DNA from: Acetobacteraceae bacterium
GTDB lineage: Bacteria; Pseudomonadota; Alphaproteobacteria; Acetobacterales; Acetobacteraceae
Assembly: GCA_947446625.1 (NCBI GenBank)
Contig: CANFIE010000041.1
Span: 1-15,853 of the forward strand
DNA length: 15,853 nucleotides
Reading direction: 5' to 3'
Made by a program: the position numbers and the translations under genes. Positions 1-6,902 of the stretch are shown piece after piece (the first letter of the stretch is position 1; every line of letters starts with the position of its first letter). Below the pieces are notes generated by a model, which was not told where the DNA came from, made no database searches, and saw only the letters and a program-made list of their open reading frames with translations.

Positions 1-222
1 CGCCAGGCGCACGCCACGGGTATGGCGCCAGTACAGCCGGTACAGCAGCACCCCGATCAGCAGCAGCCCGGCCATGATGTGCAGGCTGATCATCGTGCGC
101 CGCCCGGGCGAGCCGCCGGTGGTCACCAGGTCAATGATGTGCGCCTGGCACCATTGGAAAACCACCAGCCCGGCGGTCAGCCAATGCAGCCAAATGGTGG
201 TGCGGTCGTAGCGTTCGCTCAT
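1..222 (-). CDS. Cytochrome b561-type protein, N-terminal part (cut by window edge)
   Basis: Reading the minus strand from ATG at 222 gives 74 codons open to the edge, beginning MSERYDRTTIWLHWLTAGL. This matches the start of cytochrome b561-family membrane proteins: an RYD-type N-terminus, then a first helix carrying WLHWL (His13), and a second helix with SLHIMAG (His48). The two histidines sit where the family places haem ligands. Such proteins are inner-membrane dihaem b cytochromes that pass electrons between quinol and an acceptor. Partners here are unknown because the C-terminal half and the downstream genes are missing. The start lies 13 bases after the stop of the glycosyltransferase gene on the same strand, so the two may be cotranscribed. 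A purine-rich GAGAGAG lies about 9 bases ahead of the ATG. A periplasmic fusion or a YceI neighbour cannot be ruled in or out. Confidence 0.85.
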   Translation of the reverse strand, partial: MSERYDRTTIWLHWLTAGLVVFQWCQAHIIDLVTTGGSPGRRTMISLHIMAGLLLIGVLLYRLYWRHTRGVRLA

Positions 223-235
223 TGGGAGGACTCTC

Positions 236-1918
236 TCACAGCCGATACAGTTGCAGGGTCAGGGCACGGCCACGGGTATAGTTGATCCCGCTCACCATCC
301 CAACCTGGCGTGGGGCCACACCCAGCCGCGCCACTTCACGCTGAAAAGCTGCCTCGGCCCGGTCCCCCACCGCAACCACCCGGCCCTGTTCGGCGGCCAG
401 GAAGCGCGCCGCATCCTCGCCGGTGCGCAGCAGGCTGATGCCGGTGCCCAGGGCAAAAACCGCCGAGGGCTCGGCATAGCTGGTCACGCCAAAGTGATCG
501 GGCGGCAGGCCCGGCGCCACCCGCGCCACCTCGGCGGCCAGCCGCTCACTGACCCAAATGGTGCGCAAACCCGGCAGCACGCCTTCCAGCACGCCCAGGT
601 AAACCGGCGCCACGAACACGCAGCCCGCCAGCGCCGCCGCCGCCCAATTGCCGCGCGCCCGCCAGGCCAGCACCGCGCCGCCCAGCAGCAGTGCGCCCAG
701 CAGGGCCACCGGCCCGCCCCAGGCCAGGCCACCTTCAAGCCGCCAGGGCAGCGCCAAGGCCAGCACGGCCAACCCAGCCGCAACGCCCAGCAGCGCCGCC
801 AGCCCCAGCCAGCGCAACCAGCGCGGCGGCGCCCGGCGCAGCGGGTCCAGCGCCCAGGCGGCGCCCAGCAGCATCAGGGCCGGGAACATGGGCAGCACGT
901 AGTGTGGCAGCTTGGTCTGCACTGCCTCGAACAGCAGCCAACTCGGCACGATCCAGGCCAGCAGGAAGCGGGTGGCCGGCGCCAACCTGGCCCGCCAGGC
1001 CCCCGGCAGCGCCGCCAACACCACCCAACTGGAGGGAAACGCCGCGATGGCGAAGCTCAACACATAATAGCCCGGCGGGCCCCAGTGCTTTTCCTCGCCG
1101 GCACCCACCTTGCCCAGCATGTCGCCGCCCACGGCCTGGCTGAAAAAGCGGCCCTCAGTGGCAATGCCGATGGCTACCAGCCAGGGCAGCGCCACGGCCA
1201 GCATCAACGGCACGCCCCAGGCCGGGCGCAGCGCGCGCCACCAGGCGGTGCCGCCCGGCGTGCCACGGTCGGCAATGGCTAGGGTTACGCCGCTCAGCAC
1301 CACCACCAGCGGGCCGATCGGGCCCTTGAGCAAAATCGAAACGCCCAGAATCAGCCAGAACGCCGCCGCATCCCGCGCCGCGAAGGCGGTGGGGCGCAGA
1401 TAGGCCTGGCCGAACAGCCCCATGGCCGCCACCACGCTGGCCAGCAGGGCGGCGTCGGTCTTGGCGATATGGGCTTCCACCGTCAGCAGCATGCAGGAAC
1501 CCAACATGGCCGCGCCCAGCCAGGCCGGCCGCCGGCCCACCAGCCCACGCCCCCAATGGAAGGTGGCCAGCACCGCCAGCAGCGCACCCAGCAGCGATGG
1601 CACCCGGTAGGGCCAGATCTGCGTCTGGTTGCCCAAGTGCAGCGCCTCGGCCAGCCGCACGGTGGTGACCTGGAGCCAGTGGATTCCTACCGGCTTTTTG
1701 TTGCGCTCCTCGTCCTGGTACCTGATCCGCACATGGTCCCCGGTCTCCAGCATTTGCCGGGTAGCCTGGGCGAAGCGGGCTTCGTCGCGGTCCGAGGGCG
1801 GCAGGGTGAAGAAGCCCGGCAGCCACAGCACCAGGCAGAGCAGCACCAGCGCCAGGCGCGGGCGGCGCTCCACGGCGGGCAAAACGCGGTCAGAGACGGC
1901 TTGGATCTGGCTCAGCAT
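236..1918 (-). CDS. ArnT/PMT-type polyprenyl-phosphate glycosyltransferase (GT39/GT83-like)
   Basis: A 560-residue polytopic inner-membrane protein of the usual ArnT length. The first periplasmic loop carries DRDEARFAQA (Asp43-Ala52), the acidic signature of the PMT/ArnT superfamily, followed by KPVGIHWLQ (about 75-83). Further family landmarks are AKTDAALL (152-159), LLKGP (197-201) and TKLPHYVLP (335-343). ArnT-type enzymes move a sugar from undecaprenyl phosphate onto lipid A or another periplasmic acceptor; the donor and acceptor here cannot be read from sequence. About ten or more hydrophobic segments fill residues 20-440, and the last 110 residues form a soluble-looking C-terminal domain. 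The ATG at 1918 has no clear Shine-Dalgarno site. The gene is divergent from rsmB and followed by the cytochrome b561-type gene. General GT39-family annotation is firm; calling it arnT itself would be over-reading, since no other arn genes are visible. Confidence 0.88.
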   Translation of the reverse strand: MLSQIQAVSDRVLPAVERRPRLALVLLCLVLWLPGFFTLPPSDRDEARFAQATRQMLETGDHVRIRYQDEERNKKPVGIHWLQVTTVRLAEALHLGNQTQIWPYRVPSLLGALLAVLATFHWGRGLVGRRPAWLGAAMLGSCMLLTVEAHIAKTDAALLASVVAAMGLFGQAYLRPTAFAARDAAAFWLILGVSILLKGPIGPLVVVLSGVTLAIADRGTPGGTAWWRALRPAWGVPLMLAVALPWLVAIGIATEGRFFSQAVGGDMLGKVGAGEEKHWGPPGYYVLSFAIAAFPSSWVVLAALPGAWRARLAPATRFLLAWIVPSWLLFEAVQTKLPHYVLPMFPALMLLGAAWALDPLRRAPPRWLRWLGLAALLGVAAGLAVLALALPWRLEGGLAWGGPVALLGALLLGGAVLAWRARGNWAAAALAGCVFVAPVYLGVLEGVLPGLRTIWVSERLAAEVARVAPGLPPDHFGVTSYAEPSAVFALGTGISLLRTGEDAARFLAAEQGRVVAVGDRAEAAFQREVARLGVAPRQVGMVSGINYTRGRALTLQLYRL

Positions 1919-1968
1919 GCTGCGCGCACTAGCATGAGAGGCGGCTGGGGGCCATAAACCGCCCCTTC
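1919..1968. promoter_or_regulatory. Divergent promoter region between glycosyltransferase and rsmB
   Basis: These 50 bases separate two genes that point away from each other, so promoters for both should lie here or inside the neighbouring 5' ends. Two AT-containing patches stand out: ACTAGCATGAG at 1928-1938, and CATAAA at 1953-1958, which ends 10 bases before the rsmB ATG. I do not find a convincing TTG-type -35 box at the right spacing for either direction, nor a Shine-Dalgarno site for either gene. The assignment as a promoter region rests on gene layout more than on motifs. Confidence 0.4.
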
Positions 1969-3237
1969 ATGCCCCGTACCAAACCCACCCAGGCCCCGCC
2001 GCAGCCCGCCCGCACCACGGCGCTGGCGCTCATCAACGCTGTCCTCATCAAGCACCGTGCGCTTGAGGAAGCCCTGGACGCCGTGCCCCGTGTGGTGGAG
2101 CCGCGCGACAAGGCCGCCGCCCACCGCATTGCCGCCGCCGTGCTGCGGCGTGCCGGCAGCCTGGATGCGGCGCTGGAGCCGTTTTTGCGCCGCAACCCGC
2201 CCGATGAGGTGCGCAACGCCCTGCGCCTGGCCGCCGCCGAGCTCTTACTTTTAGGCACCCCTGCGCATGCCGCGGTGAATGGTGCGGTGGGCTTGGTGCC
2301 GCGGCCCTTCGCCGGGCTGATGAACGCCGTGCTGCGCAAGGTGGCCGAGGCTGGCCCCGCCGCGCTGGAAGGGCTGGATGCCGAGCGGCTGGACACGCCG
2401 GGCTGGCTCTACAGCGCCTGGCAGCAGGCCTATGGCACCGGGGTGCGCAGCATTGCCGCCGCCCATTGGGTGGAAGCACCGCTGGACCTGACCCTGGCCC
2501 CGGGAGCCGAGGCGCCGGAGGGCGGCGAGCAGCTTTCCACCGGCAGCTGGCGCTACCCCGCCGGCACGCGGGTGACGGAGCTGACCGGCTTCGCCGAGGG
2601 GAAATTCTGGGTCCAGGATGCCGCCGCCGCCCTGCCGGCCCGGCTGCTGAACCCCCGGCCCGGCGAGCTTATTGCCGACCTCTGCGCTGCGCCCGGCGGC
2701 AAGACCGCGCAGCTGGCTGCCGCCGGCGCCACGGTGGTGGCGGTTGAGCGGGAAACCCGGCGCATTGCCCGGCTGCGGGAAAACCTGGCCCGGCTGAACC
2801 TGACCGCCCAGGTGGTGGAGGCCGATGCCGCCGAATGGGCTCCGAGCGAACGGTTTGATGCCGTGCTGCTGGATGCGCCCTGCACTGCCACCGGCACCAT
2901 TCGCCGCCACCCGGATGTGCCGCACCTGAAGCGGGCCAAGGATGTGCAGACCCTGGCCGCCGCCCAGGCTCGGATTCTGGCCAATGCCGCCAAGCTGTTG
3001 AAGCCAGGCGGGCGGCTGGTATTCGCCACCTGCTCGTTGCAGCCCGAGGAAGGCGAGGCGCATTTGGCTGCCGCCGGGGCGCTGGGCCTGACGCACCACC
3101 CGTTTTTGCCCACCGAGCTGCCGGGCCTGGCCCATGCACTGACCCGCGAGCGGGCGCTGCGCACCCGGCCCGATTACTGGACGGAAAAGGGTGGTATGGA
3201 TGGGTTTTTCGCGGCGCGCTTTGTGAAGGAAGGCTGA
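1969..3237 (+). CDS. rsmB: 16S rRNA (cytosine-967-C5)-methyltransferase RsmB
   Basis: This 422-residue protein has the RsmB/Sun two-part build. An N-terminal helical NusB-like domain (about 15-140) is followed by a Rossmann-fold SAM-dependent methyltransferase domain (about 200-420). The SAM-binding motif is DLCAAPGGKT (237-246). The two cysteines of m5C RNA methyltransferases are both present: Cys305 in DAPC and Cys355 in the TCS motif of VFATCSLQPEEGE, the latter expected to be the nucleophile. The family methylates C967 of 16S rRNA in the cytoplasm. Length and all key residues are normal. The ATG at 1969 is the first sensible start and lacks a Shine-Dalgarno site. It is the first gene of a plus-strand run with rpe and the heparinase-like gene, an arrangement typical of alphaproteobacteria as I recall it. 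Confusion with RsmF or NOP2 types is unlikely given the NusB-like domain. Confidence 0.96.
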   Translation: MPRTKPTQAPPQPARTTALALINAVLIKHRALEEALDAVPRVVEPRDKAAAHRIAAAVLRRAGSLDAALEPFLRRNPPDEVRNALRLAAAELLLLGTPAHAAVNGAVGLVPRPFAGLMNAVLRKVAEAGPAALEGLDAERLDTPGWLYSAWQQAYGTGVRSIAAAHWVEAPLDLTLAPGAEAPEGGEQLSTGSWRYPAGTRVTELTGFAEGKFWVQDAAAALPARLLNPRPGELIADLCAAPGGKTAQLAAAGATVVAVERETRRIARLRENLARLNLTAQVVEADAAEWAPSERFDAVLLDAPCTATGTIRRHPDVPHLKRAKDVQTLAAAQARILANAAKLLKPGGRLVFATCSLQPEEGEAHLAAAGALGLTHHPFLPTELPGLAHALTRERALRTRPDYWTEKGGMDGFFAARFVKEG

Positions 3238-3255
3238 AGCGGCGCAGCAGCCGCC

Positions 3256-3285
3256 TTGCCCCCGCCAAACCCGCAACGCTAGAAC
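3256..3285 (+). promoter_or_regulatory. Candidate promoter of rpe
   Basis: TTGCCC (3256-3261) and TAGAAC (3280-3285) are separated by 18 bases and lie in the 53-base gap between rsmB and rpe. If used, transcription would begin at or within a base or two of the rpe ATG at 3291, giving a leaderless message. That fits the absence of a Shine-Dalgarno site in front of rpe. Motif match is partial, so this is a hypothesis. Confidence 0.3.
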
Positions 3286-3290
3286 GCGCC

Positions 3291-3947
3291 ATGCCCCCCG
3301 CACCCGTCCGAATCGCCCCCTCGCTGCTCGCTGCCGACTTTTCCCGCCTGGGGGAGGAAGTGCGCGCCATAACCGCTGCCGGCGCCGACTGGCTGCATCT
3401 GGATATCATGGACGGCCATTTCGTCCCCAATATCAGCTTTGGCCCGCTGCTGGTCGAGAAGCTGCGCAAGCACTGCCCGCTGCCGTTTGATGTCCACCTG
3501 ATGATCTCACCGGTGGACAGCTACCTGGAAGCCTTTGCCAAGGCTGGCGCCGATCTCATCAGCCTGCACCCGGAAGCCGGGCCGCATCTGCACCGCAGCC
3601 TGCAAACCATCCGCGCCCTGGGCAAAAAGGCCGGGGTGGTGCTGAACCCGGCCACGCCGATCTCGGCGGTGGAAAACGTGCTGGACCTGACCGACCTGAT
3701 TTTGGTGATGAGCGTCAATCCGGGCTTTGGCGGTCAATCCTTCATTGACAGCCAGTTGACGAAAATCGCCAGCCTGCGCCGAATGATCGATGCTTCCGGC
3801 CGCGATATCGCGTTGCAGGTGGATGGCGGGGTTACCGCCACCACCGCGCCGCGCTGCATCGCCGCCGGGGCCGATGTGCTGGTGGCGGGCACAGCGGTGT
3901 TTGGCGCGGCGGACTATGCCGCTGCCATTTCGGTGCTAAGGGGCTGA
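3291..3947 (+). CDS. rpe: Ribulose-phosphate 3-epimerase
   Basis: A 218-residue TIM-barrel enzyme of standard length that interconverts D-ribulose 5-phosphate and D-xylulose 5-phosphate in the cytosol, serving the pentose phosphate pathway and, in autotrophs, the Calvin cycle. Family motifs appear in order: IAPSLLAADF (8-17, with Ser11), LHLDIMDGHFVPN (35-47, metal ligands His36 and Asp38), FDVHLM (66-71, metal ligand His69), SVNPGFGGQSF (141-151, phosphate-binding loop) and LQVDGGV (175-181, catalytic/metal Asp178). Nothing is missing. The ATG at 3291 lacks a Shine-Dalgarno site but is followed directly by the conserved N-terminus, so the start is secure. It lies between rsmB and the heparinase-like gene. 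No other Calvin-cycle genes are in view, so a general pentose phosphate role is the simplest reading. Confidence 0.97.
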   Translation: MPPAPVRIAPSLLAADFSRLGEEVRAITAAGADWLHLDIMDGHFVPNISFGPLLVEKLRKHCPLPFDVHLMISPVDSYLEAFAKAGADLISLHPEAGPHLHRSLQTIRALGKKAGVVLNPATPISAVENVLDLTDLILVMSVNPGFGGQSFIDSQLTKIASLRRMIDASGRDIALQVDGGVTATTAPRCIAAGADVLVAGTAVFGAADYAAAISVLRG

Positions 3948-4025
3948 TGCGTGCCGGCTTCATCCTGAAGCGCATGCGGACTAGCTTGAGTGACAAGGCG
4001 CGGCCCTGATTTTGGGCCAGGAAAC

Positions 4026-4032
4026 GGGGGAG
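4026..4032 (+). promoter_or_regulatory. Purine-rich ribosome binding site ahead of the heparinase-like gene
   Basis: GGGGGAG at 4026-4032 is the only Shine-Dalgarno-like stretch here. It leaves one base before the ATG at 4034 but ten bases before the in-frame ATG at 4043. Spacing therefore favours 4043 as the true start, which would remove three residues from the protein. Confidence 0.45.
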
Positions 4033-4033
4033 C

Positions 4034-5719
4034 ATGCTGCACATGGGCTTGTTCGACGGCACCCGCCGCTTCTTTTCGGGCATCAAGCCCGCGCGCGCGC
4101 CGGAAGCCCTGGCGCGCTCCTTCCGTGACCTGTGGCCGGGCGATGCCGCCCGGGGTGTGGCCCTGCTGCGCGGCGAATTCGAGGTTGCCGGCACCACCCT
4201 GGCGCTGGAGCCGGCGCCGGAGCACATCACCGGCCCGGCGGGCTGGGACGCGCCCTCCGGCCCCATCACCTGGCGTGCCGCCGCGCATGGCTTTGCCTGG
4301 CTGCGCGACCTGCGGGCGCTCGGCAATGACGCCACCCGGCTGCGCGCCCGCGACCTGACCGAGGATTGGCTGCTGCGCGGCTGCCTGGAGGAGCTGGCCA
4401 TGGCCCCTCAGGTTGCCGCCGCCCGCATCTCGGCCTGGCTGGGCCATTGGGATTTTCTGGCCGCCACCGCCGAGGACGGCTTCCGCAAGCGCCTGCTGGT
4501 GCGGCTGGCGCAGGATGCCCGGGGCGTGGTGCTCTCCTTGCCCACCGAGGCGGCGCATCGTGGCGCGCTGGTGACGCTGAAGGGCGCCCTGGCCGGGGCC
4601 ATTGCGCTGGAGGAGGAAGGCTGGCTGACCCGCGTGACGCGCTGCCTGCCGGATGAGCTGACGCGGCAGTTCAACGCCGATGGCGGGCATGTCGAGCGTT
4701 CTCCGCAGCAGCAATTGCTGGCCTGCCAGGACCTGATTGAGATTCGCAACCTGCTCCACGGGGCGGGCATCAGCGTGCCCAACCAACTGGGCGCGGCGCT
4801 GGACCGTGCCGGCCTGGCGCTGAGCATGTTCCGCCATGGCGACGGCGCGCTGGCGCTGTTCAATGGCAGCCAGGAGGAAACCGCAGCCCTGGTGGACCTG
4901 GTGCTGACCCAGGGGCAGAGCCGCGGCCGCGCCCCCACCTTCCTGACCGAAACCGGGTTTCAGCGCATGCAGGCGCATAAATCCGTGGTGCTGGTGGATT
5001 GCGGCCCGCCGCCGGCCGGCCGGGGCAGCGACATTGCCAACAACCTGCCACTGGGCGCCGACCGCTTTGCCCATGCCGGCACGCTGAGCTTTGAGATGTC
5101 GGTGGGCCGGGAGCGGCTGATTGTGAATTGCGGTGCCGCGCCGGCCGGAGAGGGTGAATGGCGCGACGCGCTGCGCTCCACCGCCGCCCATTCCACCCTG
5201 GTGCTGGCCGACACCAACAGCAGCGAGCTGAAGGACGAAGGCCTGGGCCGCCGGCCCGACCGCGTGGTGGCCGACCGGGTGGAGCATAATGGCCAGCTTT
5301 GGCTGGATATGACGCATGACGGCTGGAAAAAGCCGTTTGCCGCCACGCATCGGCGCCGGCTGTACCTTTCCGATACCGGCGACCGGCTGATTGGCGAGGA
5401 TTTGCTGGAACTGCCCGAGGATGCGGAGGTGCCGCCTTTTACCGTGCGCTTCCACCTGCACCCGGATGTGACCGCCAGCCTGCAGCAGGATGAAAGCGGC
5501 GTGCTGCTGCGCCTGCGCAGCGGCCAGGGCTGGCGCCTGCGGGCGCAGAACTGCCAAGTGGAGCTGGAGGAGAGCATCTATCTGGGTGCCGCCCCCTGCA
5601 ACACCAGCCAGATTGCCCTGCATGCCGGCGCGGGCGCCACCGCGCTGCAATGGGCGCTGACCAAGATTGGCGCGCCCGAGGACGAGGTCCCCGAGGCCGA
5701 GGCGCCGCCGGAGGAATAG
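4034..5719 (+). CDS. Heparinase II/III-like family protein
   Basis: A 561-residue protein (558 if translation starts at the ATG at 4043, which has better ribosome-site spacing). The N-terminal two thirds is an alpha-helical toroid of the polysaccharide-lyase type with the family signature DGGHVERSP (216-224). The C-terminal part is the beta-rich heparinase II/III domain, with DRFAHAGTLSFEM (343-355), LIVNCG (362-367) and RSTAAHSTL (381-389, His386). Relatives include lyases of uronate-containing glycans, but the widespread alphaproteobacterial version has no proven substrate as far as I know. There is no signal peptide or transmembrane segment, which is odd for a lyase of exported polysaccharide and suggests cytoplasmic action or another role. 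The tail after residue 540 is acidic and low-complexity. The GT4 gene follows after 10 bases, suggesting translational coupling and a shared glycan role. Family assignment is firm; enzymatic activity is not shown. Confidence 0.9.
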   Translation: MLHMGLFDGTRRFFSGIKPARAPEALARSFRDLWPGDAARGVALLRGEFEVAGTTLALEPAPEHITGPAGWDAPSGPITWRAAAHGFAWLRDLRALGNDATRLRARDLTEDWLLRGCLEELAMAPQVAAARISAWLGHWDFLAATAEDGFRKRLLVRLAQDARGVVLSLPTEAAHRGALVTLKGALAGAIALEEEGWLTRVTRCLPDELTRQFNADGGHVERSPQQQLLACQDLIEIRNLLHGAGISVPNQLGAALDRAGLALSMFRHGDGALALFNGSQEETAALVDLVLTQGQSRGRAPTFLTETGFQRMQAHKSVVLVDCGPPPAGRGSDIANNLPLGADRFAHAGTLSFEMSVGRERLIVNCGAAPAGEGEWRDALRSTAAHSTLVLADTNSSELKDEGLGRRPDRVVADRVEHNGQLWLDMTHDGWKKPFAATHRRRLYLSDTGDRLIGEDLLELPEDAEVPPFTVRFHLHPDVTASLQQDESGVLLRLRSGQGWRLRAQNCQVELEESIYLGAAPCNTSQIALHAGAGATALQWALTKIGAPEDEVPEAEAPPEE

Positions 5720-5729
5720 CGGCGGTCCC

Positions 5730-6839
5730 ATGAAGATCGCCCAGGTTACCAATGTTGATTTCTCCCTGCGTCACTTCCTGCTGCCGCTGATGCGCGGCGC
5801 CCGGGAGCGCGGGCATGAGGTGGTAGGCATCAGCGCCGAGGGCCCGCTGCTGGAGGTGCCACGCAGCGAGGGCTTCCGCATCATTGCGGTGCCCTTTGCC
5901 CGCAGCCTTTCGCCCAGCGCCAACCTGCGAGCGCTGCGAGCGCTGCGGCAGGTGTTCCGCGAGGAGAAATTCGGGCTGGTGCATGGCCATATGCCGATTT
6001 CCGGCCTGCTGGCCCGGCTGGCGGCGCGGGCCGAGGGCGTGCCGCGCGTGGCCTATACCTGCCACGGCTTCCTGTTCAACCAGCCCGGCCCGCTGTGGCG
6101 GCGCGGCCTTTCGCTGGGGCTGGAATGGCTTGGCGGCAGGCTGACCGACACGCTGCTGACGGTGAGCGCCGAGGAAGCCGCCGACGCACGGCGGTTGCAT
6201 ATCCATGCCCAGGCCATGGCGGTGCTGAATGGCCGCAACCCTGGCCTGTTCCGGCCCGACCCGGCCGCGCGGGCGGAACTGCGCGCCCAATTAGGCGTGC
6301 CGGTGCAGGCGCCGGTGGTCATCGCCGTCTCCAGGCTGGTGCGGCACAAGGGCTACCCGGAGCTGCTGGCCGCCATGCCGGAAGTGCCCGGCGCGCATTT
6401 GTGGGTGGTGGGGGAGCGCCTGGCTTCGGACCATGGCGAGGATCTGGAGCCGCATTTCCAGCGCGCCACCGCCCGCATGGGGGGGCGCCTGCACCGGCTG
6501 GGCTACCGACACGACGTGGCGCGGCTGCTGGCGGCGGCGGATATCTTCGTGCTGCCGAGCCATTTCGAGGGCCTGCCGATGAGCATCATCGAGGCCATGC
6601 TGACCGGGCTGCCGGTAGTTGCCACCGATATTCGCGGCCCGCGGGAACAGGTGGTGCCGGGCGAAACCGGCCTGCTGGTGCCGGCTGGCACCGTGGCGCC
6701 GCTGGCCGCCGCCCTGGCCAGCCTGGCCGGCAACCCGGCGCTGTGCGCCAGCATGGGCGCCGCCGGGCGCGCGCGGGCGCTGGAACACTATGACGAGGCC
6801 AAGGTGGTGGGGCGGACGCTGGACCTGCTGGGGCTGTAG
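5730..6839 (+). CDS. Glycosyltransferase family 4 (GT-B fold)
   Basis: Translation from ATG 5730 gives 369 residues beginning MKIAQVTNVDFSLRHFLLPL. An in-frame GTG lies upstream within the heparinase-like gene, but it would add an arginine-rich leader with no family resemblance, so 5730 is chosen. The N-terminal half (1-185) is the acceptor-side Rossmann domain with GLVHGHMPISGLLARLA (82-98). The C-terminal half (190-369) has the nucleotide-sugar site with the EX7E motif, Glu280 and Glu288 in FEGLPMSIIEAM, and an upstream SRLVRHKGYPELL (201-213). These are typical of GT4 enzymes that build lipopolysaccharide, capsule or exopolysaccharide at the cytoplasmic face. The sugar and acceptor are unknown. 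It starts 10 bases after the heparinase-like stop, with GGAGGA overlapping the end of that gene, so the two are probably one transcription unit. Confidence 0.93.
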   Translation: MKIAQVTNVDFSLRHFLLPLMRGARERGHEVVGISAEGPLLEVPRSEGFRIIAVPFARSLSPSANLRALRALRQVFREEKFGLVHGHMPISGLLARLAARAEGVPRVAYTCHGFLFNQPGPLWRRGLSLGLEWLGGRLTDTLLTVSAEEAADARRLHIHAQAMAVLNGRNPGLFRPDPAARAELRAQLGVPVQAPVVIAVSRLVRHKGYPELLAAMPEVPGAHLWVVGERLASDHGEDLEPHFQRATARMGGRLHRLGYRHDVARLLAAADIFVLPSHFEGLPMSIIEAMLTGLPVVATDIRGPREQVVPGETGLLVPAGTVAPLAAALASLAGNPALCASMGAAGRARALEHYDEAKVVGRTLDLLGL

Positions 6840-6843
6840 CGCC

Positions 6844-6871
6844 TTGCCATCCCGCCCGCAGGCCCTACCCT
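6844..6871 (+). promoter_or_regulatory. Candidate sigma-70-type promoter of the MFS gene
   Basis: TTGCCA (6844-6849) and TACCCT (6866-6871) are spaced by 16 bases in the 63-base gap after the glycosyltransferase stop. The predicted start of transcription is near 6878, leaving about 25 untranslated bases that include GAGG at 6888-6891 before the ATG at 6903. This is the best two-box match I found in the window. It would let the transporter be expressed separately from the polysaccharide genes. Confidence 0.4.
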
Positions 6872-6902
6872 GGCGGCAACAAAACCCGAGGATCGCCACG
6901 GC

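Noticed and set aside
251..1282. A 343-codon plus-strand frame inside the ArnT-like gene
   Set aside because: Extremely Gln/Arg/Pro/His-rich with no domain; the minus strand has a complete PMT/ArnT protein with ordered motifs.
3239..3257. Hairpin GCGGC/GCCGC after rsmB as an intrinsic terminator
   Set aside because: The stem has only 5 bp and just two T residues follow, and those are better read as part of the candidate rpe -35 box.
3914..5752. A 612-codon minus-strand frame opposite the heparinase-like gene
   Set aside because: It is Gln/His/Gly/Ala-rich with no recognisable domain, and it exactly shadows a well-supported gene.
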